A stretch of DNA of 5,568 nt from Acidimicrobiia bacterium. GTDB lineage: Bacteria > Actinomycetota > Acidimicrobiia > Acidimicrobiales > JACDCH01. Where the stretch lies: the NCBI GenBank assembly GCA_013694495.1, contig JACDCH010000017.1, positions 1 through 5,568 on the forward strand, written 5' to 3'. How positions within the stretch are numbered: position 1 is the stretch's first letter; the number at the start of each line of letters is the position of its first letter. This document shows positions 1 through 5,431 of this stretch, piece by piece. Both the position numbers and the translations under genes were made by a program. The notes below the pieces were generated by a model. That model was not told the origin of the DNA, did no database searches, and was given only the letters and a program-made list of their open reading frames with translations.

Positions 1-1
1 C

Positions 2-1765
2 GTCGAGCGCGGCGTCGACGACCGCGGCCCCGACGAACCGCGCGTCGTGGTCGATCCGGTCGTCCTCGCCGGCGGCGACACCACCGCCACGATCGACTGG
101 TACGCCCCGTCGCACGACGGCGCGCTCGTGTTGTTCGGCCTGTCGACCGGCGGCTCGGAGCAGTCGGTGCTGCGTGTCGTCGACCGGGCCACGGGCACGC
201 TCCTCGACGATGCGATCCCGGACACCCGGGCCTGCTCGGTGGCCTGGGAGCCGGACGGCGCCGCCTTCGTCTACACGCGCTACCCGGACGCCGACGAGTA
301 CCACCGGCACGTCCGCCGCCACGTCCTCGGCGCCGATCCGGCCGACGACGAGGTCGTGGTCGCGCCCGATGACCTCCCCGACCCGACGGCGTGGCCGTCG
401 GTCGAGCTGTCACGCGACGGCCGCTGGCTGCTCGTGTCGATCTCGCTCGGCTGGAGCCAGGTGGACGTGCGCCTCCTCGACCGCACGACCGGCACCTGGG
501 CCACGCTGATCGAAGGGGTCGAGGCGCTCACCAGCCTCACGTTCGACGACCATCGCCAGCGCCTGGTCGGCGTGACGACACTGGACGCCGACCGGGGCCG
601 CCTCGTCGAGGCCGACCTCGACGACGCCGCGGCCGGCTCGTGGCGGACGTTGCGGGCCGAGGACCCCGACCCCCGCCGGGTGCTCGACTGGGCCGCGCCG
701 CTGCCGTCGGGGCTGGTCGCCCGCACGACGCGCTGGGGCGTGGCCGAGCTGTGGTGGTCGGCCGCAGACGGGTCGTCGACCGAGCCCGTCGCTCTCGGCA
801 CCATCGGCGATCTCGGGGGCGTCGGCGTGCATGACGACCGCGACCTGCTGGTCGTGTCGTTCACCTCGTTCTCGCAGCCCGCCACGCTGCTGCGGTGGGA
901 GCCCGGGGCGGCGGCCGAGCCGTGGTCGAGCCTGCCCGGCCCGCCCGACCTCAGCGGTCTGCGGGTCGAGCAGGTCGACTACGACGGGGGCGACGGCGTC
1001 CGCATCCCGATGTTCCTCGTGGCCGGCGAGCGCACACCTGCCGACGGGCCGGCGCCGACGCTGCTCACCGCGTACGGCGGCTTCGCCATCGCCGAGACCC
1101 CGGTGTACTCGGCCCTCGTCACGGCCTGGTGCGAACGGGGCGGCCGGGTGGCGGTGGCCGGCATCCGGGGCGGCGCCGAGGAGGGCGAGGCCTGGCACCG
1201 GGCCGGCATGCGGGCCGCGAAGCAGCGCTGCTTCGACGACTTCTTCGCCGCCGCCGACTGGCTGGTGGCCACCGGCCGCACCACCCGCGCCCAGCTCGCC
1301 CTCCGCGGCGGCTCGAACGGCGGGCTCCTCATGGGGGCGGCCATCACGCAGCGCCCCGACCTCGCCAGGGCGGTGCACTGCGCCGTGCCGCTCCTCGACA
1401 TGGTGCGGTTCCCGCAGTTCCTCATCGCCCGACTCTGGATCCCCGAGTACGGCGACCCCGACGACGCCGACGAGTTCGCGTGGCTGCACGCGTACTCGCC
1501 GTACCACCGGGTCGTGCCGGGCACCTGCTACCCGGCCACGCTGCTCACCACGGCCGAGGAGGACACCCGCGTCGACCCGTGCCATGCCCGCAAGTTCGGG
1601 GCGCTCCTGCAGGCCGCGTCGTCGTGCGCCGACGAGAACCCGGTGCTCGTGCGGGTCGAGTCGCGGGCCGGCCACGGCGCCGGCAAGCCGGTGGGCAAGA
1701 TCGCCGACGAGGCCGCCGACGTGCTGGCCTTCCTGGGCTGGCGGGTCGATCTGCACCCGGCGTGA
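2..1765 (+). CDS. Prolyl oligopeptidase (peptidase family S9A), 5' end cut by window edge
   Basis: A serine peptidase that cleaves short peptides after proline, probably cytosolic since no signal sequence is visible (the true N-terminus is missing). The frame is open from base 2, and the reading before the GTG at 47 already looks like family sequence, so that GTG is not the real start. About 587 residues remain of a usual ~690. Residues here are counted from the GTG at 47. The first ~330 are the seven-bladed beta-propeller that gates the active site, and the rest is the alpha/beta hydrolase domain. The catalytic triad is intact: Ser423 in GGSNGG (codon 1313-1315), Asp506 in EEDTRV (1562-1564) and His543 in AGHGAGKP (1673-1675). 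Also present are the oxyanion-side YGGF motif, RGGAEEGEAWH, and the Arg of DTRV that holds substrate in characterised members. The closely related oligopeptidase B (S9A too) is the main alternative. The GAGKP context after the His favours prolyl oligopeptidase. It converges with the que genes and has no evident functional link to them. Confidence 0.93.
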   Translation, partial: VERGVDDRGPDEPRVVVDPVVLAGGDTTATIDWYAPSHDGALVLFGLSTGGSEQSVLRVVDRATGTLLDDAIPDTRACSVAWEPDGAAFVYTRYPDADEYHRHVRRHVLGADPADDEVVVAPDDLPDPTAWPSVELSRDGRWLLVSISLGWSQVDVRLLDRTTGTWATLIEGVEALTSLTFDDHRQRLVGVTTLDADRGRLVEADLDDAAAGSWRTLRAEDPDPRRVLDWAAPLPSGLVARTTRWGVAELWWSAADGSSTEPVALGTIGDLGGVGVHDDRDLLVVSFTSFSQPATLLRWEPGAAAEPWSSLPGPPDLSGLRVEQVDYDGGDGVRIPMFLVAGERTPADGPAPTLLTAYGGFAIAETPVYSALVTAWCERGGRVAVAGIRGGAEEGEAWHRAGMRAAKQRCFDDFFAAADWLVATGRTTRAQLALRGGSNGGLLMGAAITQRPDLARAVHCAVPLLDMVRFPQFLIARLWIPEYGDPDDADEFAWLHAYSPYHRVVPGTCYPATLLTTAEEDTRVDPCHARKFGALLQAASSCADENPVLVRVESRAGHGAGKPVGKIADEAADVLAFLGWRVDLHPA

Positions 1766-1791
1766 GCTTCGGCGGTGAGCGAGAAGCTCAC
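1762..1791 (+). terminator. Inverted repeat overlapping the peptidase stop codon
   Basis: GTGAGCTT at 1762-1769 is the exact reverse complement of AAGCTCAC at 1784-1791, giving an 8-bp stem with a 14-base loop. A nested alternative pairs GTGAGC (1775-1780) with GCTCAC (1786-1791) around a 5-base loop. The stem begins at the stop codon of the peptidase gene. No T-run follows, so it could be a U-tract-less terminator or an mRNA 3'-end stabiliser. Function is inferred from position only. Confidence 0.35.
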
Positions 1792-1849
1792 CGACGCCGG
1801 GCCGCCCCACTTCACGCAGGGCGTGTACACCGAGGTCACCGTCGAGTAG
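1775..1849 (+). CDS. Possible 24-residue small ORF just after the peptidase gene
   Basis: A GTG at 1775 opens 24 codons ending at TAG 1847-1849, nine bases after the peptidase stop. The translation begins MSEKLTDAG and ends VYTEVTVE. I do not recognise it. No Shine-Dalgarno-like sequence precedes the GTG, and its first 17 bases are explained equally well as the arm and loop of an inverted repeat. Against pure noise, it has no rare codons, ends in an ordered-looking beta-prone segment, and would be co-transcribed with the peptidase. It could be a real small protein, a leftover 3' or 5' fragment of a lost gene, or chance in GC-rich DNA, where long open frames are common. Confidence 0.18.
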   Translation: MSEKLTDAGPPHFTQGVYTEVTVE

Positions 1850-1865
1850 CGACGCCGGCAACGTG

Positions 1866-1922
1866 CCGCCTCGCGAGGCGGTGTGGTAGCAAGAGATCGC
1901 GCCTGACGTTCCCGCCCGTCAG
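1866..1922. repeat. Two inverted repeats in the convergent intergenic region
   Basis: CCGCCTCGCGAGGCGG at 1866-1881 is a perfect 16-base palindrome. CTGACG (1903-1908) and CGTCAG (1917-1922) form a 6-bp stem with an 8-base loop. Both lie upstream of the stronger hairpin at 1929-1954, so a + strand transcript would carry three stems in a row. The palindrome could be a dimeric protein site or part of a structured 3' UTR. Nothing in the sequence separates these. Confidence 0.4.
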
Positions 1923-1928
1923 ACGCAC

Positions 1929-1964
1929 GCTGGGCGGCCTTCGGGTCGCCCAGCACCCGCTTTT
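1929..1964 (+). terminator. Rho-independent terminator with UUCG tetraloop
   Basis: GCTGGGCGGCC (1929-1939), loop TTCG (1940-1943), then GGTCGCCCAGC (1944-1954) give an 11-bp stem containing one G-T pair and a stable tetraloop. ACCCGC and then TTTT (1961-1964) follow on the + strand, so the orientation fits transcripts arriving from the left. It lies 163 bases after the peptidase stop and only 8 bases beyond the queE stop on the other strand. The stem may also end the que transcript in the minus direction, although no T-run is present there. Confidence 0.7.
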
Positions 1965-1972
1965 GTGTGCTT

Positions 1973-3610
1973 TCAGCGGCCCCGCTCCTCGCCCCAGAGG
2001 AGGACGTGGAGCCGGGTCGTGAGGTGCCAGCCCCGCGCCGCCACGGCGTCGGCGAGGGCCCGTCCGCCGGCCAGAACGGCGGCGGCCGTCGTGCCCTCGG
2101 GCATCACCACCACCGGCGCCAGCGAGTGCCGCTCGACCATCGCGGCCACCTGGTCGAGCTCGGCCGGCGCGGCCACCACGAACTTGAACGATGCCTTGCC
2201 GGTGGCCACGAAGGCGGCCAGCGCGACGCCGACGATGCGCCGCTCCTCGGCCACGCCGCTGTTCGCCAGCTTCGGCGACACGTTGAAGCGCTCGACCAGC
2301 GCAGCGACGGCCGGTTCCGGAGTGATCGTCCCGTTCGTCTCCACCTCGACGGCCCAGCCGCGCGCCGCGGCGGCCTCCAGGAAGGGCACGAGGCGGCGCT
2401 GCTGCAGGAGCGGCTCACCCCCGGTGACGACGACGCGGTCGACCCCGAGGGCGGCGACCTCGGCCACGAGTTCGGCGACGTCGACCTCTCGCAGCTCGAC
2501 CGCCGGGTCGAACCGCTCCCAGTCCCAGGTGAAGGGCGTATCGCAATTTTCGACCAGCACGCCGTCAGCGAAGAAGAACCCTGTGCTTGTCGACAGGTTG
2601 ACGACCGAGCCGCCCGGGACGGGCTCGACGCTCCGAACCAGTGAAGCTCGAAGCAGGCGATTCGGACGACGGTGCGCGCCGTTCCTGTCGAGGAGCGGGC
2701 GGGTGACGCGTAGGAAGCGGTCGATCTGCGCGAGGCCGTTGACGCAGACGCCTCGCCCGGGTTGGAGCGTCGAGGTGATGCCGATGCCGGCCAGCATCCG
2801 CTGCACGCGCTCGGACGTCTTGTCCTCGGCCTGCGCGATCGTCAGCTGGCCCCGGCTCAGGGATCCTTCCGCGTCGAAGAAGCCCGCAAGCCACCCCCCG
2901 ACCTCGTCAGGACCCGACGGCAGCTCCGGTATCCAGGGCGCTCGTGCGAGCGTGTGGCTCACCCGATAGACGACTTTCCCTGACGCCGTTCGCCGACTCG
3001 CCTCGCGAACCGTGCACGCGGAGCCCGCCTCGTTGAGCACGCGGCAGTACGCCCTCGCCAGTACTTCGTCGGTGACCTGGAGGAAGATCTTCGGCCAGCG
3101 TTCGACGCCGACGTGTCCGTCACCCGCGATCAGCCCTGAGGCCCACCCATGCCACCAGTCCGCCGTTCGGACGCTCTCGTCGGGTTCCCATCCACGCAGG
3201 GAGGACACGCGAACGTGACGACCCTCCAGGTCCTTCGCTGGGGAGCGACGACGGCCGTCGACCTGATGTGGAGTGATGAAGACATGGTCCGGCGTCGTGA
3301 CGATGGTGCGGTCGTCCAAGCCCACTGCGATCAGATGATCGACCGTCCGGCGGAGCACAGACTGGACGACCGCGCTCTCGTAGCGGCGGCCTCGATAGCT
3401 CATGACCATGTCGCCGACGGTCACTCGATCGATGGGTCGCTCTGTCCAGTCGGCCATGAGCACCGGCGTCTCCGGGGAGAAGCACCACGAGCAATCGAGG
3501 TTGCAGCGGCCGAGGCGGACGAACGCGGCCCGGCGGCCGAGGGTGAGGCCCTCGCCCTGGAAGGTGGGGCCGAAGACCTCGCTCACGACCAGCGTGTCGC
3601 GCTCGGTCAC
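1973..3610 (-). CDS. queE: 7-carboxy-7-deazaguanine synthase QueE, interrupted by an intein
   Basis: Radical SAM enzyme that uses a [4Fe-4S] cluster, S-adenosylmethionine and Mg2+ to contract 6-carboxytetrahydropterin to 7-carboxy-7-deazaguanine. The 545-residue precursor is far longer than the usual 210-240, because residues 43-355 are an intein. Removing it leaves 232 residues that read as a normal QueE. The N-terminal part has SEVFGPTFQGEG, then CNLDCSW joined to CDTPFTWDW, restoring the CxxxCxxC cluster motif. The C-terminal part has TGGEPLLQQ (residues 396-404, SAM contact), VEVETNGT (421-428), NVSPKLANSG (443-452) and VMPEGT (502-507). The start is the GTG at 3608-3610, placed six bases after a GAGGT ribosome site and a few codons before the conserved SEVFGPT. 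It is the last gene of the que cluster, separated from queD by 154 bases. Function depends on splicing, because the uncleaved precursor has 313 residues inserted in the cluster loop. No frameshift or internal stop is seen, and the extein motifs are all intact. Confidence 0.96.
   Translation of the reverse strand: MTERDTLVVSEVFGPTFQGEGLTLGRRAAFVRLGRCNLDCSWCFSPETPVLMADWTERPIDRVTVGDMVMSYRGRRYESAVVQSVLRRTVDHLIAVGLDDRTIVTTPDHVFITPHQVDGRRRSPAKDLEGRHVRVSSLRGWEPDESVRTADWWHGWASGLIAGDGHVGVERWPKIFLQVTDEVLARAYCRVLNEAGSACTVREASRRTASGKVVYRVSHTLARAPWIPELPSGPDEVGGWLAGFFDAEGSLSRGQLTIAQAEDKTSERVQRMLAGIGITSTLQPGRGVCVNGLAQIDRFLRVTRPLLDRNGAHRRPNRLLRASLVRSVEPVPGGSVVNLSTSTGFFFADGVLVENCDTPFTWDWERFDPAVELREVDVAELVAEVAALGVDRVVVTGGEPLLQQRRLVPFLEAAAARGWAVEVETNGTITPEPAVAALVERFNVSPKLANSGVAEERRIVGVALAAFVATGKASFKFVVAAPAELDQVAAMVERHSLAPVVVMPEGTTAAAVLAGGRALADAVAARGWHLTTRLHVLLWGEERGR
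2546..3484 (-). mobile_element. LAGLIDADG homing-endonuclease intein in QueE (313 aa)
   Basis: A self-splicing protein element encoded inside queE, precursor residues 43-355. The N-terminal splicing block starts at Cys43 and reads CFSPETPVLMADW, followed by VGDMVMSY. Block B is TPDH (106-109), with the activating Thr and His. The central part is a homing endonuclease with two LAGLIDADG helices, ASGLIAGDGHVG (157-168, acid Asp164) and GGWLAGFFDAEGS (238-250, acid Glu248). Both catalytic acids are kept, so the nuclease may be active. The C-terminal block is GFFFADGVLVEN (344-355), ending in the required Asn355, and Cys356 is the +1 nucleophile. Boundaries follow from the QueE family, where CSWC is normally followed directly by DTP. 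The penultimate residue is Glu354, where most inteins have His. Two 60-base intein lines I counted are 65-68% G+C against 70-82% in two host lines, a weak hint of separate origin. The single unbroken frame argues against a split intein. Confidence 0.95.
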
Positions 3611-3616
3611 CGCGGG

Positions 3617-3621
3617 ACCTC
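3617..3621 (-). promoter_or_regulatory. Ribosome binding site of queE
   Basis: On the minus strand GAGGT ends six bases before the GTG at 3610. It is the clearest Shine-Dalgarno sequence in the window and fixes the queE start. It also shows that queE can be translated independently of the upstream queD. Confidence 0.7.
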
Positions 3622-3650
3622 AGGAATTGCGGCGCGGTTGCAGCCGGCCC

Positions 3651-3705
3651 GCCCGCCCGGGACCGGCGCTACCCGCCGAAGGCCGCAGTCGCCGGTTGGG
3701 CGGGC
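3651..3705. repeat. Long GC-rich inverted repeat in the queD-queE gap
   Basis: GCCCGCCC (3651-3658) pairs exactly with GGGCGGGC (3698-3705), and CCGGC (3663-3667) pairs with GCCGG (3691-3695). A small asymmetric internal loop separates the two stems and a 23-base apical region closes them. It sits 41 bases before the queE start within a 154-base gap (3611-3764). The rest of the gap, near 3712-3764, carries several near-repeats of GCGAG/GCGGAG. The element could be an attenuator, a processing site or an intergenic repeat of the REP kind. No T-run follows on the minus strand. Confidence 0.5.
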
Positions 3706-3764
3706 ATGCGTAGCGAGGCCGAAGCGAGCCCCCAGGGCGAGCGGAGCGCTGAGCAAGCGGAGAC

Positions 3765-4133
3765 TCAGCCTTCGTACTCGGCGTACGCCCTCGGGGTCTC
3801 CCACGCCCTCACCGCGGTGACCCGTTCGGCCACCGGGACCGGGAGGTTCGCCTTGCACCAGTCGTAGAGGTGGCGGGCGATGGCCTCGGCCGACGGCTGG
3901 CCATCGAGCACGTCGTTGAGGTGGCGGTGGTCGAGGGTGGCGTCGATGTGGGCCTTCACGCCGTCGAGCTCGCGGAAGTCGACGACGAAGCCGCGCTCGT
4001 CGAGCTCGGGCGCGGCGGCGAGCACCTCGACCTCGTAGTTGTGGCCGTGGAGCCGCGAGCACGGGTGGTCGTCGCCCAGGCCGTGGAGCACGTGCGAGGC
4101 CGAGAAGCCGAACCGCTTCGAGATGCGGTACAT
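3765..4133 (-). CDS. queD: 6-carboxy-5,6,7,8-tetrahydropterin synthase QueD
   Basis: Converts 7,8-dihydroneopterin triphosphate to 6-carboxytetrahydropterin, the substrate of QueE; a cytosolic zinc enzyme of the T-fold superfamily. The 122 residues match the usual size of about 120. Zinc ligands are His14 (FSASH), His29 and His31 (LHGH). The catalytic Cys25 sits in the CxxxHGH arrangement that distinguishes QueD from pyruvoyl-tetrahydropterin synthase. Asp68-His69 in LDHRHLN and Glu112 in AWETP complete the active site by comparison with the E. coli enzyme. The ATG at 4131-4133 overlaps the queC stop by one base (TGATG on the coding strand), so translation is probably coupled to queC. No strong ribosome site is seen beyond a GGGGCGGG run. 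Confidence 0.97.
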   Translation of the reverse strand: MYRISKRFGFSASHVLHGLGDDHPCSRLHGHNYEVEVLAAAPELDERGFVVDFRELDGVKAHIDATLDHRHLNDVLDGQPSAEAIARHLYDWCKANLPVPVAERVTAVRAWETPRAYAEYEG

Positions 4134-4828
4134 CAGCCCGCCCCGACGGCGGCGGCGTAGGCCGTCGGGTCGGCGACGCCGGCGAGCGCGAACGCCTCCC
4201 GCCGCTCGACGCACGTGCCGCAGGTGCCACAGTGCAGCTCGCCGCCCTTGTAGCAGGACCAGGTGCGGGCGAAGTCGACGCCCAGCTCGGCGCCCTGGCG
4301 GACGATGTCGGCCTTGGAGAGGTTCAGGAACGGGGCGAGCACCCGGAAGTCGGGGTCGACGAAGCCCTCGTTCGCCACCCGGGCCAGGCGCTCGACGGCC
4401 TCGACGAACTCGGGGCGGCAGTCGGGGTAGACGGGGTGGTCGCCGGCGTGCACGCCGAGGGCGACGGCCCACGCCTTCCTGGCCACTGCGACGCCGACCG
4501 CCACCGACGCGAAGATCGCGTTCCGGTTGGGCACGACCGTGGCCCGCATCGAGTCGTCGGTGTAGTGGCCGTCGGGGACGGCCACGGCGTCGTCGGTGAG
4601 GGCGGAGCCACCGAGGAGGGCGCCCACCGAGCGGAGGTCGACGACGTCGACCGAGGTGTGCAGCGCGGTGGCCAGGGCCCGGGCGCCGTCGAGCTCCTTG
4701 GCATGGCGCTGGCCGTAGTCGAAGCTGAGGAGGCGGACCACTCGCCCCTCGGCCCTCAGGTGGTGGGCGAGGACAGCGGAGTCGAGCCCGCCCGACACCA
4801 CCGCGACGACGACCGCCGCCTTGGTCAC
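4133..4828 (-). CDS. queC: 7-cyano-7-deazaguanine (preQ0) synthase QueC
   Basis: ATP-dependent enzyme that turns 7-carboxy-7-deazaguanine and ammonia into preQ0 through an amide intermediate. The protein has 231 residues, within the normal 220-240. The PP-loop SGGLDS lies at 12-17, followed by SFDYGQRHAKEL. VPNRNAIFAS and GVHAGDHPVYPDCRPEF are family motifs. The zinc site near the C-terminus has four cysteines, Cys192, Cys200, Cys203 and Cys206, in the pattern C-x7-C-x2-C-x2-C (SCYKGG ... CGTCGTC). The GTG at 4826-4828 lies a few residues before the PP-loop, as in the family. The upstream GGAAG is 13 bases away, rather far, so the start is less certain than the identity; the in-frame GTG codons 9-10 residues further in would leave almost nothing before the PP-loop. 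It overlaps queD by one base and follows queF after 133 bases. Confidence 0.97.
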   Translation of the reverse strand: MTKAAVVVAVVSGGLDSAVLAHHLRAEGRVVRLLSFDYGQRHAKELDGARALATALHTSVDVVDLRSVGALLGGSALTDDAVAVPDGHYTDDSMRATVVPNRNAIFASVAVGVAVARKAWAVALGVHAGDHPVYPDCRPEFVEAVERLARVANEGFVDPDFRVLAPFLNLSKADIVRQGAELGVDFARTWSCYKGGELHCGTCGTCVERREAFALAGVADPTAYAAAVGAG

Positions 4829-4933
4829 CGGCGCACCAGCGCTTCCGCAGGATTCCGGTGACCAATCGACCGAGCGAGCGTCCCACCGAGTGCCTGGCAG
4901 TCGAGCGCCAGCTCGCTGGGCGACGACGGGGTC

Positions 4934-4950
4934 CGGGGGCGCAGCCCCCG
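4934..4950. repeat. Perfect GC hairpin between queF and queC
   Basis: CGGGGGC (4934-4940) and GCCCCCG (4944-4950) form a perfect 7-bp stem with a GCA loop, 12 bases after the queF stop on the minus strand. No T-run follows, so full termination is doubtful. It may lower expression of queC-queD-queE relative to queF or stabilise the queF message. A further arm pair, AGCGAGC near 4873-4879 with GCTCGCT near 4912-4918, lies closer to queC. Confidence 0.5.
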
Positions 4951-4961
4951 AGCAAGCTTCG

Positions 4962-5348
4962 TCACAGCTCGGCGGTCGTCTCGGTGACGATGCCGCCGCG
5001 GGCGTGCTGGGTGACGACGACCTTGACCCGCGTCGGCGCCGCGGCCCGCTGCACCTCCGAGGCGATCTCGACGGCGAGCGCTTCGGCGAAGACCGCCCGG
5101 TCGCGGAACGACCACAGGTACAGCTTCAGCGACTTCGACTCGATGCAGCGCTCAGCAGGCTCGTAATCGATCTCGACCGAGGACAGGTCGGGCTGGCCGG
5201 TGACCGGGCACAGCGACGTCACCTCGTCGGTCGTGAAGCGCACCCGGGTGCAGCCCGCCGGCGCCGGGAACGTCTCGACGTGGTCGAGCGGCTCGCGCAC
5301 GGTGGACCGCAACGCGTGCAGGGCAGCGGTCACATCGGCTTCGGGCAC
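4962..5348 (-). CDS. queF: NADPH-dependent preQ0 reductase QueF, with an altered F-H-E motif
   Basis: Reduces the nitrile of preQ0 to the aminomethyl group of preQ1 with two NADPH, in the cytosol; T-fold superfamily, short unimodular type. The 128 residues are shorter than the ~165 of B. subtilis, mainly at the C-terminus. TSLCPVTGQPD (44-54) holds the nucleophile Cys47 and proton donor Asp54. ESKSLKLYLWSFR (70-82) is the family signature, and RGGI lies at 117-120. The B. subtilis Phe-His-Glu motif (His96, Glu97) aligns with Phe87-Ala88-Glu89, so the histidine is lost while the glutamate is kept. The position of the B. subtilis disulfide partner Cys99 is Leu91. The identity as a QueF-family protein is firm; full catalytic competence is inferred from Cys47, Asp54 and Glu89. 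The GTG at 5346-5348 has no Shine-Dalgarno sequence, and an in-frame GTG five codons further in is an alternative. It is the first gene of the que cluster. Confidence 0.93.
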   Translation of the reverse strand: MPEADVTAALHALRSTVREPLDHVETFPAPAGCTRVRFTTDEVTSLCPVTGQPDLSSVEIDYEPAERCIESKSLKLYLWSFRDRAVFAEALAVEIASEVQRAAAPTRVKVVVTQHARGGIVTETTAEL

Positions 5349-5356
5349 GGCCGACG

Positions 5357-5362
5357 ATCGTA
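5357..5362 (-). promoter_or_regulatory. Candidate -10 element for leaderless queF transcription
   Basis: On the minus strand TACGAT fits the actinobacterial TANNNT -10 pattern and ends eight bases before the queF GTG. A transcript starting at the usual distance would begin at or next to the start codon. That agrees with the absence of a ribosome site. No convincing -35 hexamer is visible. It is the only plausible promoter I see for the que cluster in the 83-base gap at 5349-5431. Confidence 0.4.
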
Positions 5363-5431
5363 GGGCCGTGGGCGGTCAGGGCCACGTTGGAGCCGACCGC
5401 CTCGCTGACCTTGGGGTGAGGTCGAGCGGTC

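Noticed and set aside
410..1861. 483-codon open frame on the minus strand across the peptidase gene
   Set aside because: Its translation is rich in Arg, Gly, Pro and Ala with no motifs, as expected for the shadow of a GC-rich gene. The + strand frame has a complete catalytic triad.
1866..1964. tRNA gene in the convergent intergenic region
   Set aside because: The stems do not fold as a cloverleaf, and neither a T-loop GTTCGA-type sequence nor an acceptor stem is present.
1965..2969. 334-codon open frame on the + strand opposite queE
   Set aside because: It is low-complexity Ser/Arg/Thr sequence running antisense to QueE and its intein, with no recognisable domain.
2546..3484. Reading the insert as a separate endonuclease gene, group I intron or split intein
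   Set aside because: The insert is continuous in frame with both halves of QueE, with protein-splicing residues exactly at both junctions. There is no internal stop or second start with a ribosome site as a split intein would need.
5349..5431. preQ1 riboswitch upstream of queF
   Set aside because: The gap is only 83 bases and GC-rich. I see no short C-rich-loop hairpin followed by an A-rich tail, and the start looks leaderless.
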